From positions 35,468,091 to 35,532,090 of the forward strand of contig NC_053044.1 of the NCBI RefSeq assembly GCF_003473485.1: a stretch of 64,000 bases of DNA. Reading direction: 5' to 3'. The stretch is from Medicago truncatula. Its lineage: Eukaryota; Streptophyta; Magnoliopsida; Fabales; Fabaceae. The position numbers and the translations under genes were made by a program. Positions 46,701 to 57,741 of this stretch are shown piece by piece (positions within the stretch are counted from its first letter, which is position 1; every line of letters starts with the position of its first letter). The notes below the pieces were generated by a model that saw only the letters and a list, made by a program, of their open reading frames with translations, had not been told where the DNA came from and ran no database searches.

Positions 46701-47899
46701 TTTGTCAAATGTTTCCTCTTCTCAGTCAACTTGTGCAACAAGCTACTATCCCACTGGAAGATAAAGATGATCAATTAATTTGGAAGCATTCAGCTAATGG
46801 TTTCTTGGACCTCAAGCAAGCTTATGTTTTCAAGAGAAATAATAATGAAGATCTGAAGTGGCCAAAGTTAATTTGGAATAAGGATATTCCTCCCTCAAAG
46901 TCTCTTATGGTCTGGAGGCTGATGCAAGGGAAGATTCCTACTGATGATAGATTGATGGATAGAGGCTGCCAGCTGGTTTCCATGTGTAACCTCTGTTGTA
47001 AGAATTCTGACTCTTTTATGCATCTCTTCTTTTTCTGCCCTTTTGCTTTAAAATTGTGGTCCTGGTTATCTGCATCTTTAAGTATGAATATGCAATTTAG
47101 AGACATGGATGACATTTGGAACTTTTGTGAAGGAGCTTGGTCCCCACAATGTAAAATTGTTATCATAGCTGCTCTGATCAATTTACTTAACACAATTTGG
47201 TTTGTGAGGAATGAAGCTAGATTCAACAACAAGTTAATTCACTGGAAGTCAGCCATTTCAATCATTATTGCTAACACATCTCTCTCTGGTAACTTCACTA
47301 GCAAGGCATCTAACAATTCTATCAGAGACTTCATAATTTTAAAAACTTTCAATGTCACAATTCGTCATCCAAACGCTCCTACAATCACAGAAGTAATCTG
47401 GAAGCCTCCTTTGTTTCATTGGGTTAAGTGCAATACAGATGGAGCATCATTGGGAAATCCTGGTTTAGCCTCTTGTGGTGGTGTTTTCAGAGATTTTGAA
47501 GGTACCTGTATGGGTTGTTTTGCTGAAAGTTTAGGTATTCTCACTTCTTATCAGGCTGAATTATGTGGGGCCATGAGAGCTATAGAAGTGGCGTATCAGA
47601 AACATTGGAACTTTCTTTGGTTAGAGACAGATTCTATGTTGGTGGTTCAAGCTTTTAAGAATTCCACTCTAGTGCCTTGGCAAGTCAGAAACAGATGGAA
47701 CAATGTTCAACTTAAATTAACTAATATGAATTGTATAGTTACTCACATTTTCAGGGAAGGAAACCAAGTAGCTGATTCCCTCGCAAACTTTGGGCTGTCT
47801 CTGGATCACTTTGATTTTTTGGATCATATACCTTTGTTTGCTAGGGAATCCTACGTTAGGAACAAAATTGGTTTACCTGAATTTAGGTTTTCTTCCTGA
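43766..47899 (+). CDS. LINE ORF2: endonuclease, reverse transcriptase, RNase H
   Basis: An open frame of 1377 residues with all expected parts in order. Residues 1-235: EEP (APE-type) endonuclease with WNVRG, ISEPW, GDFN and SDHHP. About 440-770: reverse transcriptase with APGPDGF, HYRPIAMANFKFKIISKILA and the catalytic FYADD (about 685-690). About 1015-1105: zf-RVT (IPPSKSLMVWRLMQGKIPT, CNLCC). About 1218-1350: RNase H with the D-E-D-D set in NTDGAS, YQAELCGA, ETDS and VADSLAN. It nicks DNA and copies element RNA into the site (target-primed reverse transcription). It starts 24 bases after the ORF1 stop, in the same frame. No damage is visible, so the protein could still act if translated, perhaps with ORF1 supplied from another copy. 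Confidence 0.93.
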   Translation: MKCLFWNVRGIANHPSRLALKRLIILHKPDIVIISEPWMCFNTFPNRWHSNLNLKLFAMNSRPNHLPNLWCFCKSNLDPILLATDDQQVTFSLTIDSKVVAFTAIYASTSYIKRRQLWSSLNSLQSQHSIPWCFIGDFNVVIGSHEYRGSYPPARLPMEEFLGWSEANNLYHIPTRGSEFTWSNGRRGNRSTEKKLDRSICNQQWLDLCCSLSCSTLTKQKSDHHPLLLEFQVTPVSFASQFKFQQMWALHPDCKDIITCSWNSNIIGSPMYILNSKLKNLKTILKVWNKEVFGDVHAAVQTAEDNLNQIQNDINLQGSFDTLLDAEKLAQTNLELCLKQQETFWKEKAKINWHLEGDRNTKYFHKIAKIKSTSKLITTLQDGENTLTDTQQIANHIVNYYKSLFCTNFVLQDQLLVDEVIPKLIADDINAVLTTLPSSLEIKAAVFGLNKDSAPGPDGFGAFFFQNYWQIVNKEVENAVLEFFTKGWILPGFNSNIIALLPKNPNATSVDHYRPIAMANFKFKIISKILADRLAQLMPKIISKEQKGFIQNRDIRDCLCIASEAANLLHNKSYGGNIMLKIDISKAFDTLEWPFLIHVLRAFGFNETFCNWIEVILKSAYLSISVNGKAQGYFNCTRGVRQGDPLSPLLFCLAEDVLSRAISKLVVDGKLELIKGTRHVNVPSHTFYADDLMIFCKAKNAGISNLRDLFIKYALESGQVVNCAKSTMYPGSIAVSRIQQLSTMLNFNIGSLPFNYLGVPIFRGKPKVSHLQPVADKIKAKLSAWKASLLSMAGRIQLVRSVIQSMLMYSISIYSWPMSLIKDVEKWSRNFIWSGDVDKRKLVTVAWKKVCLPFSQGGLSLRSIKTLNTSTNLNLLWKMLHSTDDWAILLRSRVLRCRKPIQYHIYSSLWNSIKEEFSDINNNSIWLLGNGQNISFWNDSWCGAPLSQALSIPDAISVHLSSTVSDYIVNGEWSIPETLCQMFPLLSQLVQQATIPLEDKDDQLIWKHSANGFLDLKQAYVFKRNNNEDLKWPKLIWNKDIPPSKSLMVWRLMQGKIPTDDRLMDRGCQLVSMCNLCCKNSDSFMHLFFFCPFALKLWSWLSASLSMNMQFRDMDDIWNFCEGAWSPQCKIVIIAALINLLNTIWFVRNEARFNNKLIHWKSAISIIIANTSLSGNFTSKASNNSIRDFIILKTFNVTIRHPNAPTITEVIWKPPLFHWVKCNTDGASLGNPGLASCGGVFRDFEGTCMGCFAESLGILTSYQAELCGAMRAIEVAYQKHWNFLWLETDSMLVVQAFKNSTLVPWQVRNRWNNVQLKLTNMNCIVTHIFREGNQVADSLANFGLSLDHFDFLDHIPLFARESYVRNKIGLPEFRFSS

Positions 47900-48380
47900 G
47901 GGAGTTTTTTGGTTTGGTCCCCTCCCTCTTCTTTGTTTCCTTTTCTCTTTTAATCTATCCTTTGTGGGTTGCTAAAAAAAAAAAAAAGGTACAAGTTTAG
48001 AAGATAAATGTGAAACTTAATTTTGAAAATTATCCATTTAGAGACCGTTTGATTTAGTTTTTAAAAACTGTTTTTTAATTTTTAAAAATTAAAAACTAGA
48101 AAACTTGTCTGGATGTATGATTTTGTAAAATTGTTTTTAAAAACTTTTTTCCATTTTGCAGTTTTTAAAAATCAAAAATCAAAACAGCAAATATGGGTTT
48201 TGCTTTTCTCTTTCAACAAAGATTGAAAACAGAAAACACGGAGAAAATGTACAATTTTTATTAATGGCAGTTTGGTAATTAAGTGGAAGTTCTATTACTA
48301 TTTTTTTTACCTATTCTTATGTTCACACTGAGGGAACCTATTCTTATATTAATTGAATTGAATTTTTGTCTATTCTTATA

Positions 48381-48673
48381 CTTCTTCCGTCCCAGATTTA
48401 ATCGAGCCAAAAGTTTATTTTACACATATTAAGGAAAATGTATAAATGAAGGAGATAGAAAAATAAGTTTTAAGTACTTTTGTTAAGTATTGGTGCATTC
48501 TCCACTATTATAAATGCAAAGTTGAATATATTGAATTGAGAGTGATGAAAGTAATATTAATTAGAGTTATAAAGGGAAAAAAATAATTAATATTGTATTG
48601 GAAAGTGAAATGACTCAGTTATTTTAGGACTTTTTTTTTTGCAATTGACTCAGTTATTATGGGACGAAGGGAG
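48381..48673. mobile_element. Stowaway MITE
   Basis: Terminal inverted repeats CTTCTTCCGTCCCA and (inverted) TGGGACGAAGGGAG with TA duplications at 48379-48380 and 48674-48675, the Stowaway/mariner hallmark. 293 bp. Confidence 0.8.
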
Positions 48674-48777
48674 TATTAATTTAATTTAATTGAATTTTGT
48701 TCATTATTTTTTTCCATTATTTATTGAATGACAGTTTATTATTTAATTATATTCAATAAATAAATAATCATTAAGTC

Positions 48778-48917
48778 TCCGTAAGCTTAGATCAATTGAT
48801 AGGAACATTGCATAATATATGCAGGGCTAGAGTTTGAACCCCATACACCTCATTTCTTCACATTTAAAATGTGTGAGTTTCAGCCACTAGACTACTTGAC
48901 CAAAAAAATAAATAATA
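48778..48917 (+). mobile_element. tRNA-derived SINE, family A
   Basis: GCTTAGATCAATTGATAGG (A-box region), GAGTTTGAACCCC (B-box), then ATTTAAAATGTGTGAGTTTC and CCACTAGACTACTTGACC with an A-rich tail: the best preserved copy of the family. Confidence 0.65.
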
Positions 48918-48949
48918 ACCATTAATTTAATCGATCATGTGTAATCCTT

Positions 48950-49068
48950 TTTTTCTTCTTGTTTGATAAAGTGACAAGTACTATCGATACTCACATACAA
49001 CTATGAGGTCTCGGATTTAAACTCGGGTGGAACTGTCTAACCTAATATTATCGGCATTATCAACATAA
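48950..49068 (-). mobile_element. tRNA-derived SINE, family B, decayed
   Basis: Minus strand GATAATGCCGATAATATTAGG, a degenerate B-box CGAGTTTAAATCCGAGACC and TATGTGAGTATCGATAG align in order with 26782-26920. Confidence 0.5.
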
Positions 49069-49650
49069 GTACATTATATGAACAATTCAGTTAATTTTGG
49101 ATGACTAATCAAAAATTAGGTTGTTTCTATCCAATTGAATAAGATCTAATTTTGATCGATTTTTAGACATCTAAATTATAAATCATAATTTCTTTTACTA
49201 ATATTGTAATATATGGCGGTTTCCTTTTATAATTGGCCTACAAAATACTTACATCTACATCAACAAGATATCCTATTTAATGTAAAAATACATATATTAT
49301 CTTTATATGAAAAAAATTGATGGAGTTTTAATCAAATAATTAATTGAATTGATTAACATTTTTTTCTTAAGCATTATTTCAAGATAGTGTTCTTAAGCAT
49401 TCGCTTGAAATTCAATTCCCATTAAAATATGTATCAATCAAACACATTTTCAATTTTTTAATTTTTAAAATATATTCATCAAACAAGTTTTTTTTATTTT
49501 TCATCTCTAAAACTGTTTTCAAAAACAGGATTACCAAACAAGATTTTTGTTCTTTTTCTTCTTAAAAAGACTTCTTAAAAATAGATTTACAAAAGAGTAT
49601 TTAAAAACTAAAAACTAAAACACAATCAAACAGGCCCATATCTTGAAAGT

Positions 49651-50240
49651 TTTAAAACTTACTTTTTTTAAAACAAAACTTATGTTTTAATTCTGTTTTT
49701 TAATCCTTAACTTGTGTTTTTAGGACACAAGTTAGCATGACCTCGCTAATGTATTAATTCATTTATCATATTCTTTGTAACTTTTCTCTCTCAATAAAAT
49801 CTTCACTTTCTTTTTGAAAAATAGATAGGATTCCCACCTTTTTTTTTTTTTGCTACAATGATGATTCCAACCCTTATTAACAATATACTTTGATGAAAAT
49901 CTTTAAAATTCTGCTGTAAACTAATTTTTAATGCTTCATAATATCAAAAGTATGATTTTTCAAATTAACAAGAAAATATAACCAATATAAATACCTTTTT
50001 AGTATTACATATTTTTAAGTAGATTTTATTCCTTCATCATTAAAATGCGTAATAATAACTAATAATAATCTTGTCAAAAAAATAAATTAATAATAATTTA
50101 CCAATGCTAAACTCCTATACATTTGTTCGTATATATACTCTATGGGAATTAGAAACCACAAGTCATATCATGTCTTTTTTAATAATTAATGACCATTACT
50201 TTTTCTATCTATTTATTTCTCGTACGCTCTACTTTTTTCG
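49651..50240. other. Intergenic stretch, nothing recognised
   Basis: AT-rich, no coding frame. Confidence 0.4.
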
Positions 50241-50245
50241 AAAAT

Positions 50246-50700
50246 GTCTTTGAGATTTTCGGATTTTAAAATTCGAACTGATGTTTTCCTTTATTATAGG
50301 GTGAACAAAAAGAGTTTTTCACCAATTCGGATTTTGTAATCCGAAAAAATCCGAAAATCTCAAAAAATAGGGCGCACTATATGATTTTTTCGGATTATAG
50401 AATCTGAACACCCCCTAAACACCATTTTTTTCATGGTCCTGATGCAGTTCGGATTACGTAATTCGGACAACACCAGCACCAATTCTGAACATGTTTGTAA
50501 TATAAATAGTCGTTTTAAGGACAATATTAATCTTCATAGCTTGTTTTTATGATCAAGACTCCCTTAGAAGGGATTCTTATGGGACTCCACCCTCAAAATC
50601 CCAAATTCCATCGTTTAAATTTTTTATGGTGCTAATGCAGTTTTCATAGCCCGGATTATGAAATCCGAACTCATCCGGATTATGAAATCTGAACTGCAAA
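50246..50700. repeat. Cluster of TTCGGATT..AATCCGAA palindromes
   Basis: At least five imperfect palindromes with core CGGATT(N4-6)AATCCG at about 50255, 50322, 50389, 50446, 50652 and 50675 in otherwise unrelated sequence. Confidence 0.55.
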
Positions 50701-50839
50701 GGGGAATTTTTGAAAATTTTTACAGGATACGTGAGGTGGGAAAAGTAATAGTCATATAATTAATATCATGTGGATGCGTAACTTATTTTGTTGGGGTCAA
50801 ACAAAATGTGTTGAAACGATAGCCCATTTAAATTTGAAG

Positions 50840-52190
50840 ATTTCTTTTTAGACCCTAAATATCTCTTTAGGCCTTCAAAATTTACATTTTTAACCTTAAT
50901 AACATGTCCGATATATAACTACCGGAGCATCGTGTACATAGGTTCTGTTTGGTAAAAATAGCGGATAGCTTATAAGCTAGCTGATAGCTTATAGCTTATA
51001 GCTGATGACTTATAGCTGATAAGCTAGTTGAAGTGTTTGGTAAAATTAGTGGTTCAACTAACTTATAAATGTAAAATGACATAAAAGGACATTATTATTT
51101 CATAGTAATATTTATATTAATTAATATTTAAGTGTTTATAATTTATTAATTTAATATATTTTTTATGCATTATCATTGGAAAAATATAAAAAGTATCTAC
51201 TCAGAAAAAAAATATAAAGAGTAAAAGATTTGGACAAAACAAAAAAAAGTATATTTCTTTAAAAAATAAAATAAGCATGTCAATAAAGTATAAAGAGTTT
51301 AGTGAATTTAAGCCTAGAAAAAGTATTAAAATATGATTATTTTAACTAGGGTTTTAAATGATTTAGACGTAAAAAAATGTAGACGTGAAATGATATATGA
51401 GAAATAGCTTAAGCCTAACACCCTTCATAAAAACAATTTAAGCCTAGCAAAAAGAATTTACACGTAACCAAAAAAAATTAAATGTGTCCTTTTTATGAAA
51501 AAAAAAAACTTAATTCATAAAAAAATATTTATTTAAACTGAAGGCAATGGTCATTTTATGTATGAAAAAAAAAATAAAAATTGCACTGGAGCTATATTGC
51601 AGTTGCACCGAGAATACAAGAGAATGCAATAGATCAAAACGAGTAATTATAAGGTAAGGCTATGGATGTTTATAAGGTAATTATATCTATTAGTTATATT
51701 ATAATAAATTATAAAGGGTAAAAGGGGATTTTAGATAAAATAGTAAGGGCAAAAGTGGAAGAAAAAACAATAAGCTATAAGTTATAAGCTCAAACGCTAC
51801 TTGGAATAGCATCTGAAAAATAGCTTATAAGCTTGTGAAATAAACTATAAGCTCGTGGTGAAAAACCATTATCAAACAGAGCTTTTTTTGTCGAACGAAC
51901 TTATAAGCTATAAGCTAACTGTGTGGCCTTACCAAACAGAGCCGTAATTATCGGATGTTTATTTTAAATTTTCATTTTTGCACCTCCGGTACATAACTAT
52001 AGGAAACGTATGAGAAAGAAAAAGGTTGAAACTTTTCAATTTAATTTTGATCATGAGGGACAAGGTTCCACACGTAGTGTAGAAAAATTAGAATTATCAT
52101 GATGAAGGCGTATATGTACTAATTTTCAAAACGAAGTTAATTGTCTAAACTAAACATTTGATATTAGCAGCCTCAAAGTCACGACAATGT
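50840..52190. repeat. Direct repeat partner of 57910-58385 (with a MITE inside)
   Basis: From GAAGATTTCTTTTT to the CGACAATGTTATAAAA point it matches 57910-58385 in the same orientation, except that it is interrupted by the element at 50938-51948. The two copies bracket the palindromic region. Confidence 0.7.
50938..51948. mobile_element. GGCTCTGTTTGGTA-ended MITE with AGCTTATA subterminal repeats
   Basis: Ends GGTTCTGTTTGGTAAAAAT and (inverted) CCAAACAGAGCC. Subterminal regions are dense in TAGCTTATAAGCT palindromes on both sides, as in hAT-like elements. The direct-repeat partner at about 58015 has the uninterrupted site. Confidence 0.65.
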
Positions 52191-52480
52191 TATAAAATAA
52201 ATCAAGTCATCAACCGTTTATTATTTTAACAATCCTTCTTGACACACTTCTTGTTTTTGTTTGCTTCTTATCAATAAATTTTATCATTCAATAAATTTTC
52301 TAATTACAAGAGCACAAATAAGAACATTAAAATATATCAATTAAGTTTCTATTTATTTGTACTTTTACATAAAAAAAAAAGACTTTTAAAATAAGGATAA
52401 AGACAAGAACCCTTTAGAATGAAAGTATAAATAAGGATAAAGACAAGTTAGAAATTTGATTTACCACATGAGGGTAAAAT

Positions 52481-54290
52481 TGAGTTTTAAACACAAAACA
52501 ATTTATATCAACTCATATCTCTAACCCTCACGAGATTCACAAGCTTACATACCCACAACCTTGTGCCTTTCACCCCACCAAAGTCACATGCTTTCAAACC
52601 TAGACAAAGAAGAGAAAACTAATCTAACAACTAATTACTAATATTTGTCATATAATAAAAAAAAAAACATACTTACACACCCATATATTTATTTTGGAAC
52701 AAAAGTCAATTCACCCCTACCCAATCATTCTTACACAATAAATAGAAGAAAGAATAAAAGGAGGTTCTTGTGGAGAAAAAAATATAAAATGACCGTTGAA
52801 AATAGAGTAGAAAGCAGAAAAAGATAAGGTTTTGTTATGGATTTCTCCATAAAATTGAGTTTTGCACACAAAACACTTTATGTAATCTCGTATTTCTCAC
52901 CCCATTAAATTCACACACTTAAACACCTATAACCTTTATACAGTATCTCTCATCCCCCACAAAGGTTACACACTTACTTACCCAATATACTAATTTTAAG
53001 AAGAAGAAAAATCATTTCACCCTACCCACACATTTCTCACACAATAAATAGAAGAAAAATAAAAGGGGATCTTGTGGAAAAAAATAGAATAAGTTTTAAA
53101 CATGAGAAGAAATAAGAAAGAACCACAATTTTATTATTGGGTTTCTCTATATTTATTATTTTTGGTGAATTAACTATTTTTTGATTTTTTGGGATCTAAA
53201 GAGTTCTGAAAAATTGAGGTTTTCCTAACATTGTCCATAATCCATGATTGGATGCTTCTTATGTATATTTGTTTATGGATGTATTATCATTAAAATCAAT
53301 TTGCTTGTTGATTTCAAAGGTTTATTAATTATGGGTTTGATAGAGAGATTTAGTATGGCTTGTCAGAGAAATTTATAAAATTACGATTTCGCTTGTATTA
53401 TTGACTTTAAATTACCAAACTTAATTCATAATTTGTATTGATCTGACATGAAACTAAATTGTGCTTATTGATTCAATTTGTAATGATATTCTTTAGAATT
53501 TCAAATAATTGAAGGGCGATACGTTAAATGTGACTTTTTGGGTTCTTAAAGTGTCTTACAATTGATTTTAAATAGATTTAATCTATTAGGAAAATAGTCT
53601 ATGTTGTTTTCTTCTATATGACGAGGGTGTTGTATAAGCCGAGCAAGACAAGACATCTCATGATGTTTAGTATTATTAGGCGAGGTTGTATATTATTAGG
53701 CGTATCATATATATATGAATATTAATTTTCTCTATGGGCATTTATATATTTTTAGATTTTAAGAGAATTTGTTGAGACTTTATATCTCTCATATGATGGA
53801 CAGATTGTAACATAAACTTATATGTGCAATTGGGCTACTTTTGTGTTAAATTTGATTATTATGCTTTGAAACATGTTTAATATGAGCTCAAGTTTATTCT
53901 ATAATGCGTATATCATTTTACCAAGTGTATAAGTGAATTTATGTCATTACTCGTGAGATATAAAGCCAAATGTAAAGTTTTAACTACACATATATGTTTA
54001 CATGTATTATATAAGATGGCCCTTGAACATGTGAATTAAAGTTTTAAATTTATTTTAAAATTATTTTTCCTTAATTGTTTAATTACCTATTCACGTTTGA
54101 ATGACATGTATAAGTGTTTCTTGTGTCATACATGTAAACTCAATACGTGATAAACGCCATGAATACTTCAAGTATGGAAAATTTCTCAGAAGCAACCAAA
54201 AAAACAATTTCAAAAATAAAACGCAAACCAAATTGCCCCATAATATAGAATTGGTCATGTTTCATGTTAATACTTCACCAAATTATGACA
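52481..54290. repeat. Left arm of a giant imperfect palindrome
   Basis: Inverted relative to 54490-56290. Begins with two tandem units of about 350 bp (52481-52850 and 52855-53150) that share CACAATAAATAGAAGAA and TAAAAGG(A/G)G(G/A)(T)TCTTGTGG. From 53150 it is a single-copy arm, pairing for example CTTCTATATGACGAGGG (53611) with CCCCTCGTCATATAGAAGG (55147). No gene found. Confidence 0.75.
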
Positions 54291-54489
54291 ACAAATATGG
54301 AGAAACCCAAAATAAAACCATGTCCCTTTATGCTTTCTTCTCCCGTTTCAACGGTTATTCTGTTATTTTCTCCACAAGATTCTCTTTTATTATTTCTTTT
54401 ATTTATTTATTGCGTAAGAAAAGTATGGGTAAGGTACAATAATTTTTGTCCCAAATTCAATATATGTGTTAAGTCCTCTTTTATTATAA
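54291..54489. repeat. Spacer of the palindrome
   Basis: About 200 bp. It carries a plus-strand copy of the repeated module also seen inverted at 52680-52860 and 52980-53150 and direct at 55885-56080 and 57742-57920. Confidence 0.6.
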
Positions 54490-56290
54490 TCTGGTGAAGT
54501 ATTAACATGAAATGTGACCAATTCTACATTATTGAAAAAAATTCATTTGCGTTTTAGTTTTGAAATTGTTCTTTTGGTTGCTTCTGCGAAATTTTCCCTA
54601 CTTAAAGTATTCATGGTGTTTATCTCGTATCAAATTTACTTGTATCACACAGACAAACACTTATACATATCTTTCAAATGTGAATAGGTAATGGAACAAT
54701 TAAGGACAAATCATTTTAAAATAAATTTAAAACTTTAATATCATAGGTTCAAGGGCCAACATAGGTAAGACATGTAAACATGTATATCTTTCAAGATAAA
54801 ACTTTACATATGGCTTCAAATCTCACATGTAACAAGATAAATGCACTTATACACATGGTAAGATGATACATGCATTATAGAATGAATATAAGCTCATAAT
54901 AAAACATGTTTCAAAGTACGCTGAGTAGATTTAACATGGACAAAGCCTAATTAATTACATAAGTTTATGTTTCAACATGTCCATCATATGAGATATATAA
55001 AGTGTTGGTGAATCCTCTTCAAATCCCAAACAATATAAATGCACATAAGAAAATGTAATATTCATATATATGATACACCTAATATATACAACCTCACCTA
55101 ATAATATTCAACTTCACGAGGTATATCTTCTTGCGCAGCCTATACAACCCCTCGTCATATAGAAGGAAACAATATAGAAATATTTTTCTTGTAGATTAAA
55201 TATTTTTAAAATTAATTGTAAGACACTTTAAGAACTCAAAAAGTCACATTTAAAGTATTGCCCTTCAATTAATTGAAATTCTAAAGAATCTCATTAAAAA
55301 TTGAATGAACAATCACATTTCAGCTTCATATCAAATCAATACAAATTATGAATTAAGATAAAGTTAATAATTCAAGAAAAATCATATTTTTGTAAGTTTT
55401 TCTGGAATCATAGAATTTACATAGAACCATAATAAAATTTATCATGTTACAACTTAAAATCATAATTCATGCAAAATCATACACTGACTTTAATAGTATT
55501 TAAAAAAAAAATATGAGAGCATGAAGATGTAAATTTACTAACTTATTTAATTGTATAATTCTCAACATTGAAATATCTTAAAATTCCAATCAATATTTTG
55601 TTTTAGCCAATCACTAATCAAGCAATTTAAGAATAGGTTAATACCATATAGATTCACCCTAAAGAGAAACATGCAGATAGAAACTAATAAGCCATACTAA
55701 ATCGTTCTATCAAACTCATAACTAATAAGCATTAGAAATCAACAAGAAAATTGAGTTTTAATGATAATAAATCAATAAAAAAAACGAAGCACCCAATCAT
55801 GGATTATTGACGATGTTAGAAAAACCTCAATTATTCATAAATCCTAAGAACCTTAAAAATCAGTCAAGTAGTTAACTCACCAAAAAATGGTAGCAAATAT
55901 GGAGTAACCTAGAACAAAATTGTAGCTCTTACTGCTTTCTTCTTCTGTTTCAATAGTTACTCTATTATTTTCTTCACAAGATCAACTTTTATTCTTGCTT
56001 CTTTTTATTGCATGATAAAGGTGTGGGTATGGTGAAATGATTTTTGTTTCAAAATCAATATGAGTTATGTAAGCATGTATCTTTGGTGGGGGTGAGAGAA
56101 ACAAGGTAACGGGTGTGTGAATTTCGCAAGGGTGTGTCAGTGTGTGAATTTCGCGAGGGTGTGTCAGTGTGTGAATTTCGTAATGGATTGTGTTGAAATT
56201 GACATGTTAAATGGAGTGGGAAAGAAGATGAAGACGACAAGAGTTAGAAAATATGAAGATGTACTAAGCCAACAACAAGTGAATGGTTAT
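54490..56290. repeat. Right arm of the giant palindrome
   Basis: The inverted partner of 52481-54290, with about 250 extra bases around 55400-55690. The outer end has a 27 bp minisatellite, about 2.7 units of GGGTGTGTCAGTGTGTGAAT at 56112-56184. Confidence 0.75.
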
Positions 56291-56516
56291 AATATGTAAG
56301 TGTGCGGCGCATACTTGAAAAAATAGGGTTACGATCTACACAGGAAAGTTTTGGGCCTAACTTGTACATGACCCGCTAGCCCATTATACTTTACTTGTAT
56401 TTTTTTCATAAAAAAAGTCTAGTCAAACAAGAGCTTTTTCAAAAGACTTTGGTGTGATTTTCCAAATTAAATATATGTTTTGTTTTAATTGTTTATTTTT
56501 TATCTGTTGTGTTAGC

Positions 56517-56598
<82 letters not shown>
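56517..56598. repeat. Compound microsatellite (CT)14(AT)27
   Basis: Uninterrupted CT dinucleotides at 56517-56544, then AT to 56598. Confidence 0.9.
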
Positions 56599-56599
<1 letters not shown>

Positions 56600-56600
<1 letters not shown>

Positions 56601-57325
56601 TTTTGCTAATACACACCCACTCATTTTTATGAAGGTGTGCATTAGCAAGGTGCACCTTTTTGAGTTGGACAAAAACACCGCTCTTTTTAAATTAAAAATA
56701 AATAAAAATTGGGGGTAAAAATGTAATTTCAAATTTTTGTTTCCTCTCACTTTCTCCAATGTCCGGTTTCGTCTTTCCCAGAGAAACGCCAAGCCTACAC
56801 AAATGAAGTAACAGAACTTGTTTTGTTCGTTTTCCCATGAGCAATCCTCGTTGTCCAAATCTTCTTGCAACCGGGTCATGATGCACAGACTCCTCTACGG
56901 CGACCTTGGACCCGGCGTCATCTGCGCTGGCGCCGTTTTAGAAACAGCTAACGTCGATTCCGTAGAAGTCATAAATCACACTAACTCGAATTTACGTTGT
57001 TAAAAAAAGATTTAGATTCTTCAACAAAATAAAAAAGGATTCAGATTTTTTAATTAATTCTTTAAAAAACAAAACAGATGTTTAAATTTAGTTGTTCGTT
57101 TTAAATTCATAATACAAATTGGGGGATCTTATTTTGTTTTGCTCGTGAGGTAATCCACTTGAGATGTTTCATGACCAAAACATTGTTTTTGTCTTCGTTA
57201 CCTAACATTGTTGTGTTAAGGAAGATGGAGAGGTAAGAGGTAACTAAAAAAAAGCAAAATTACATGTCTATCCCCGATCTTGTTTATTTTTAATTTAAAA
57301 AGTGTTTTTGTCCAACTCAAAAAGG

Positions 57326-57328
<3 letters not shown>
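56600..57328. mobile_element. Foldback MITE inserted in an AT microsatellite
   Basis: Arms at about 56649-56731 and 57258-57328 are inverted (CTTTTTGAGTTGGACAAAAAC with GTTTTTGTCCAACTCAAAAAG). The left tip adds a small hairpin TGCTAATACACACC / GGTGTGCATTAGCA. The interior is more GC-rich at 56870-56960 and may be a captured gene piece, unidentified. AT repeats flank both sides. Confidence 0.6.

Positions 57329-57368
<40 letters not shown>
57327..57368. repeat. (TA)n microsatellite
   Basis: About 21 TA units directly after the foldback element. Confidence 0.9.
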
Positions 57369-57372
<4 letters not shown>

Positions 57373-57741
57373 ATTTACCTCTCAAAATAAATAAATAAAA
57401 CTATTTTTGAATGATTATATATAAGTATGAATCATATTAATACTTTGTATAAAATAAAATAAAAGTGAAAGGTGCACTTTTAGAGCGATAAGAAAAATGA
57501 AATGTTAGAGGAGGTTGATTGTTCATTTCGTTCATATTAGCAATTGTTTGGATTAGAAATGGACTTGGGCTGATATAATTGGCCGAAATAAATCTACTAA
57601 AATTGTTATTTTTGGTGAAATAATACATAGTCTGTAATTTAATTGGACATATTTTTTATACCGTTAATTTAGCTGCACCAAAAAACTAATCTTGGATTTG
57701 TCCCTAGGGCGAATTATGAGGTTACGTAAAGTGTTTGCGTG
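57369..57741. other. Intergenic stretch, nothing recognised
   Basis: AT-rich, no coding frame. Confidence 0.4.

Larger units (their letters stand above)
41956..47984 (+). mobile_element. Full-length L1-type LINE with 17-bp target duplication
   Basis: A 6.0 kb element with a 5' leader of about 136 bp, ORF1, ORF2, an 85 bp 3' UTR and a poly-A tail, flanked by the exact 17 bp repeat AAAGGTACAAGTTTAGA at 41939-41955 and 47985-48001. The exact target duplication and open ORF2 point to a fairly recent insertion, while ORF1 has two stops. Confidence 0.92.
48039..49645. mobile_element. Large MITE-like element, ends GACCGTTTGATT / AATCAAACAGGCC
   Basis: Inverted AT-rich arms with repeated TTTTTAAAAAC blocks at both ends. 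Host to a Stowaway MITE and two SINEs. No clear target duplication. Confidence 0.45.
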
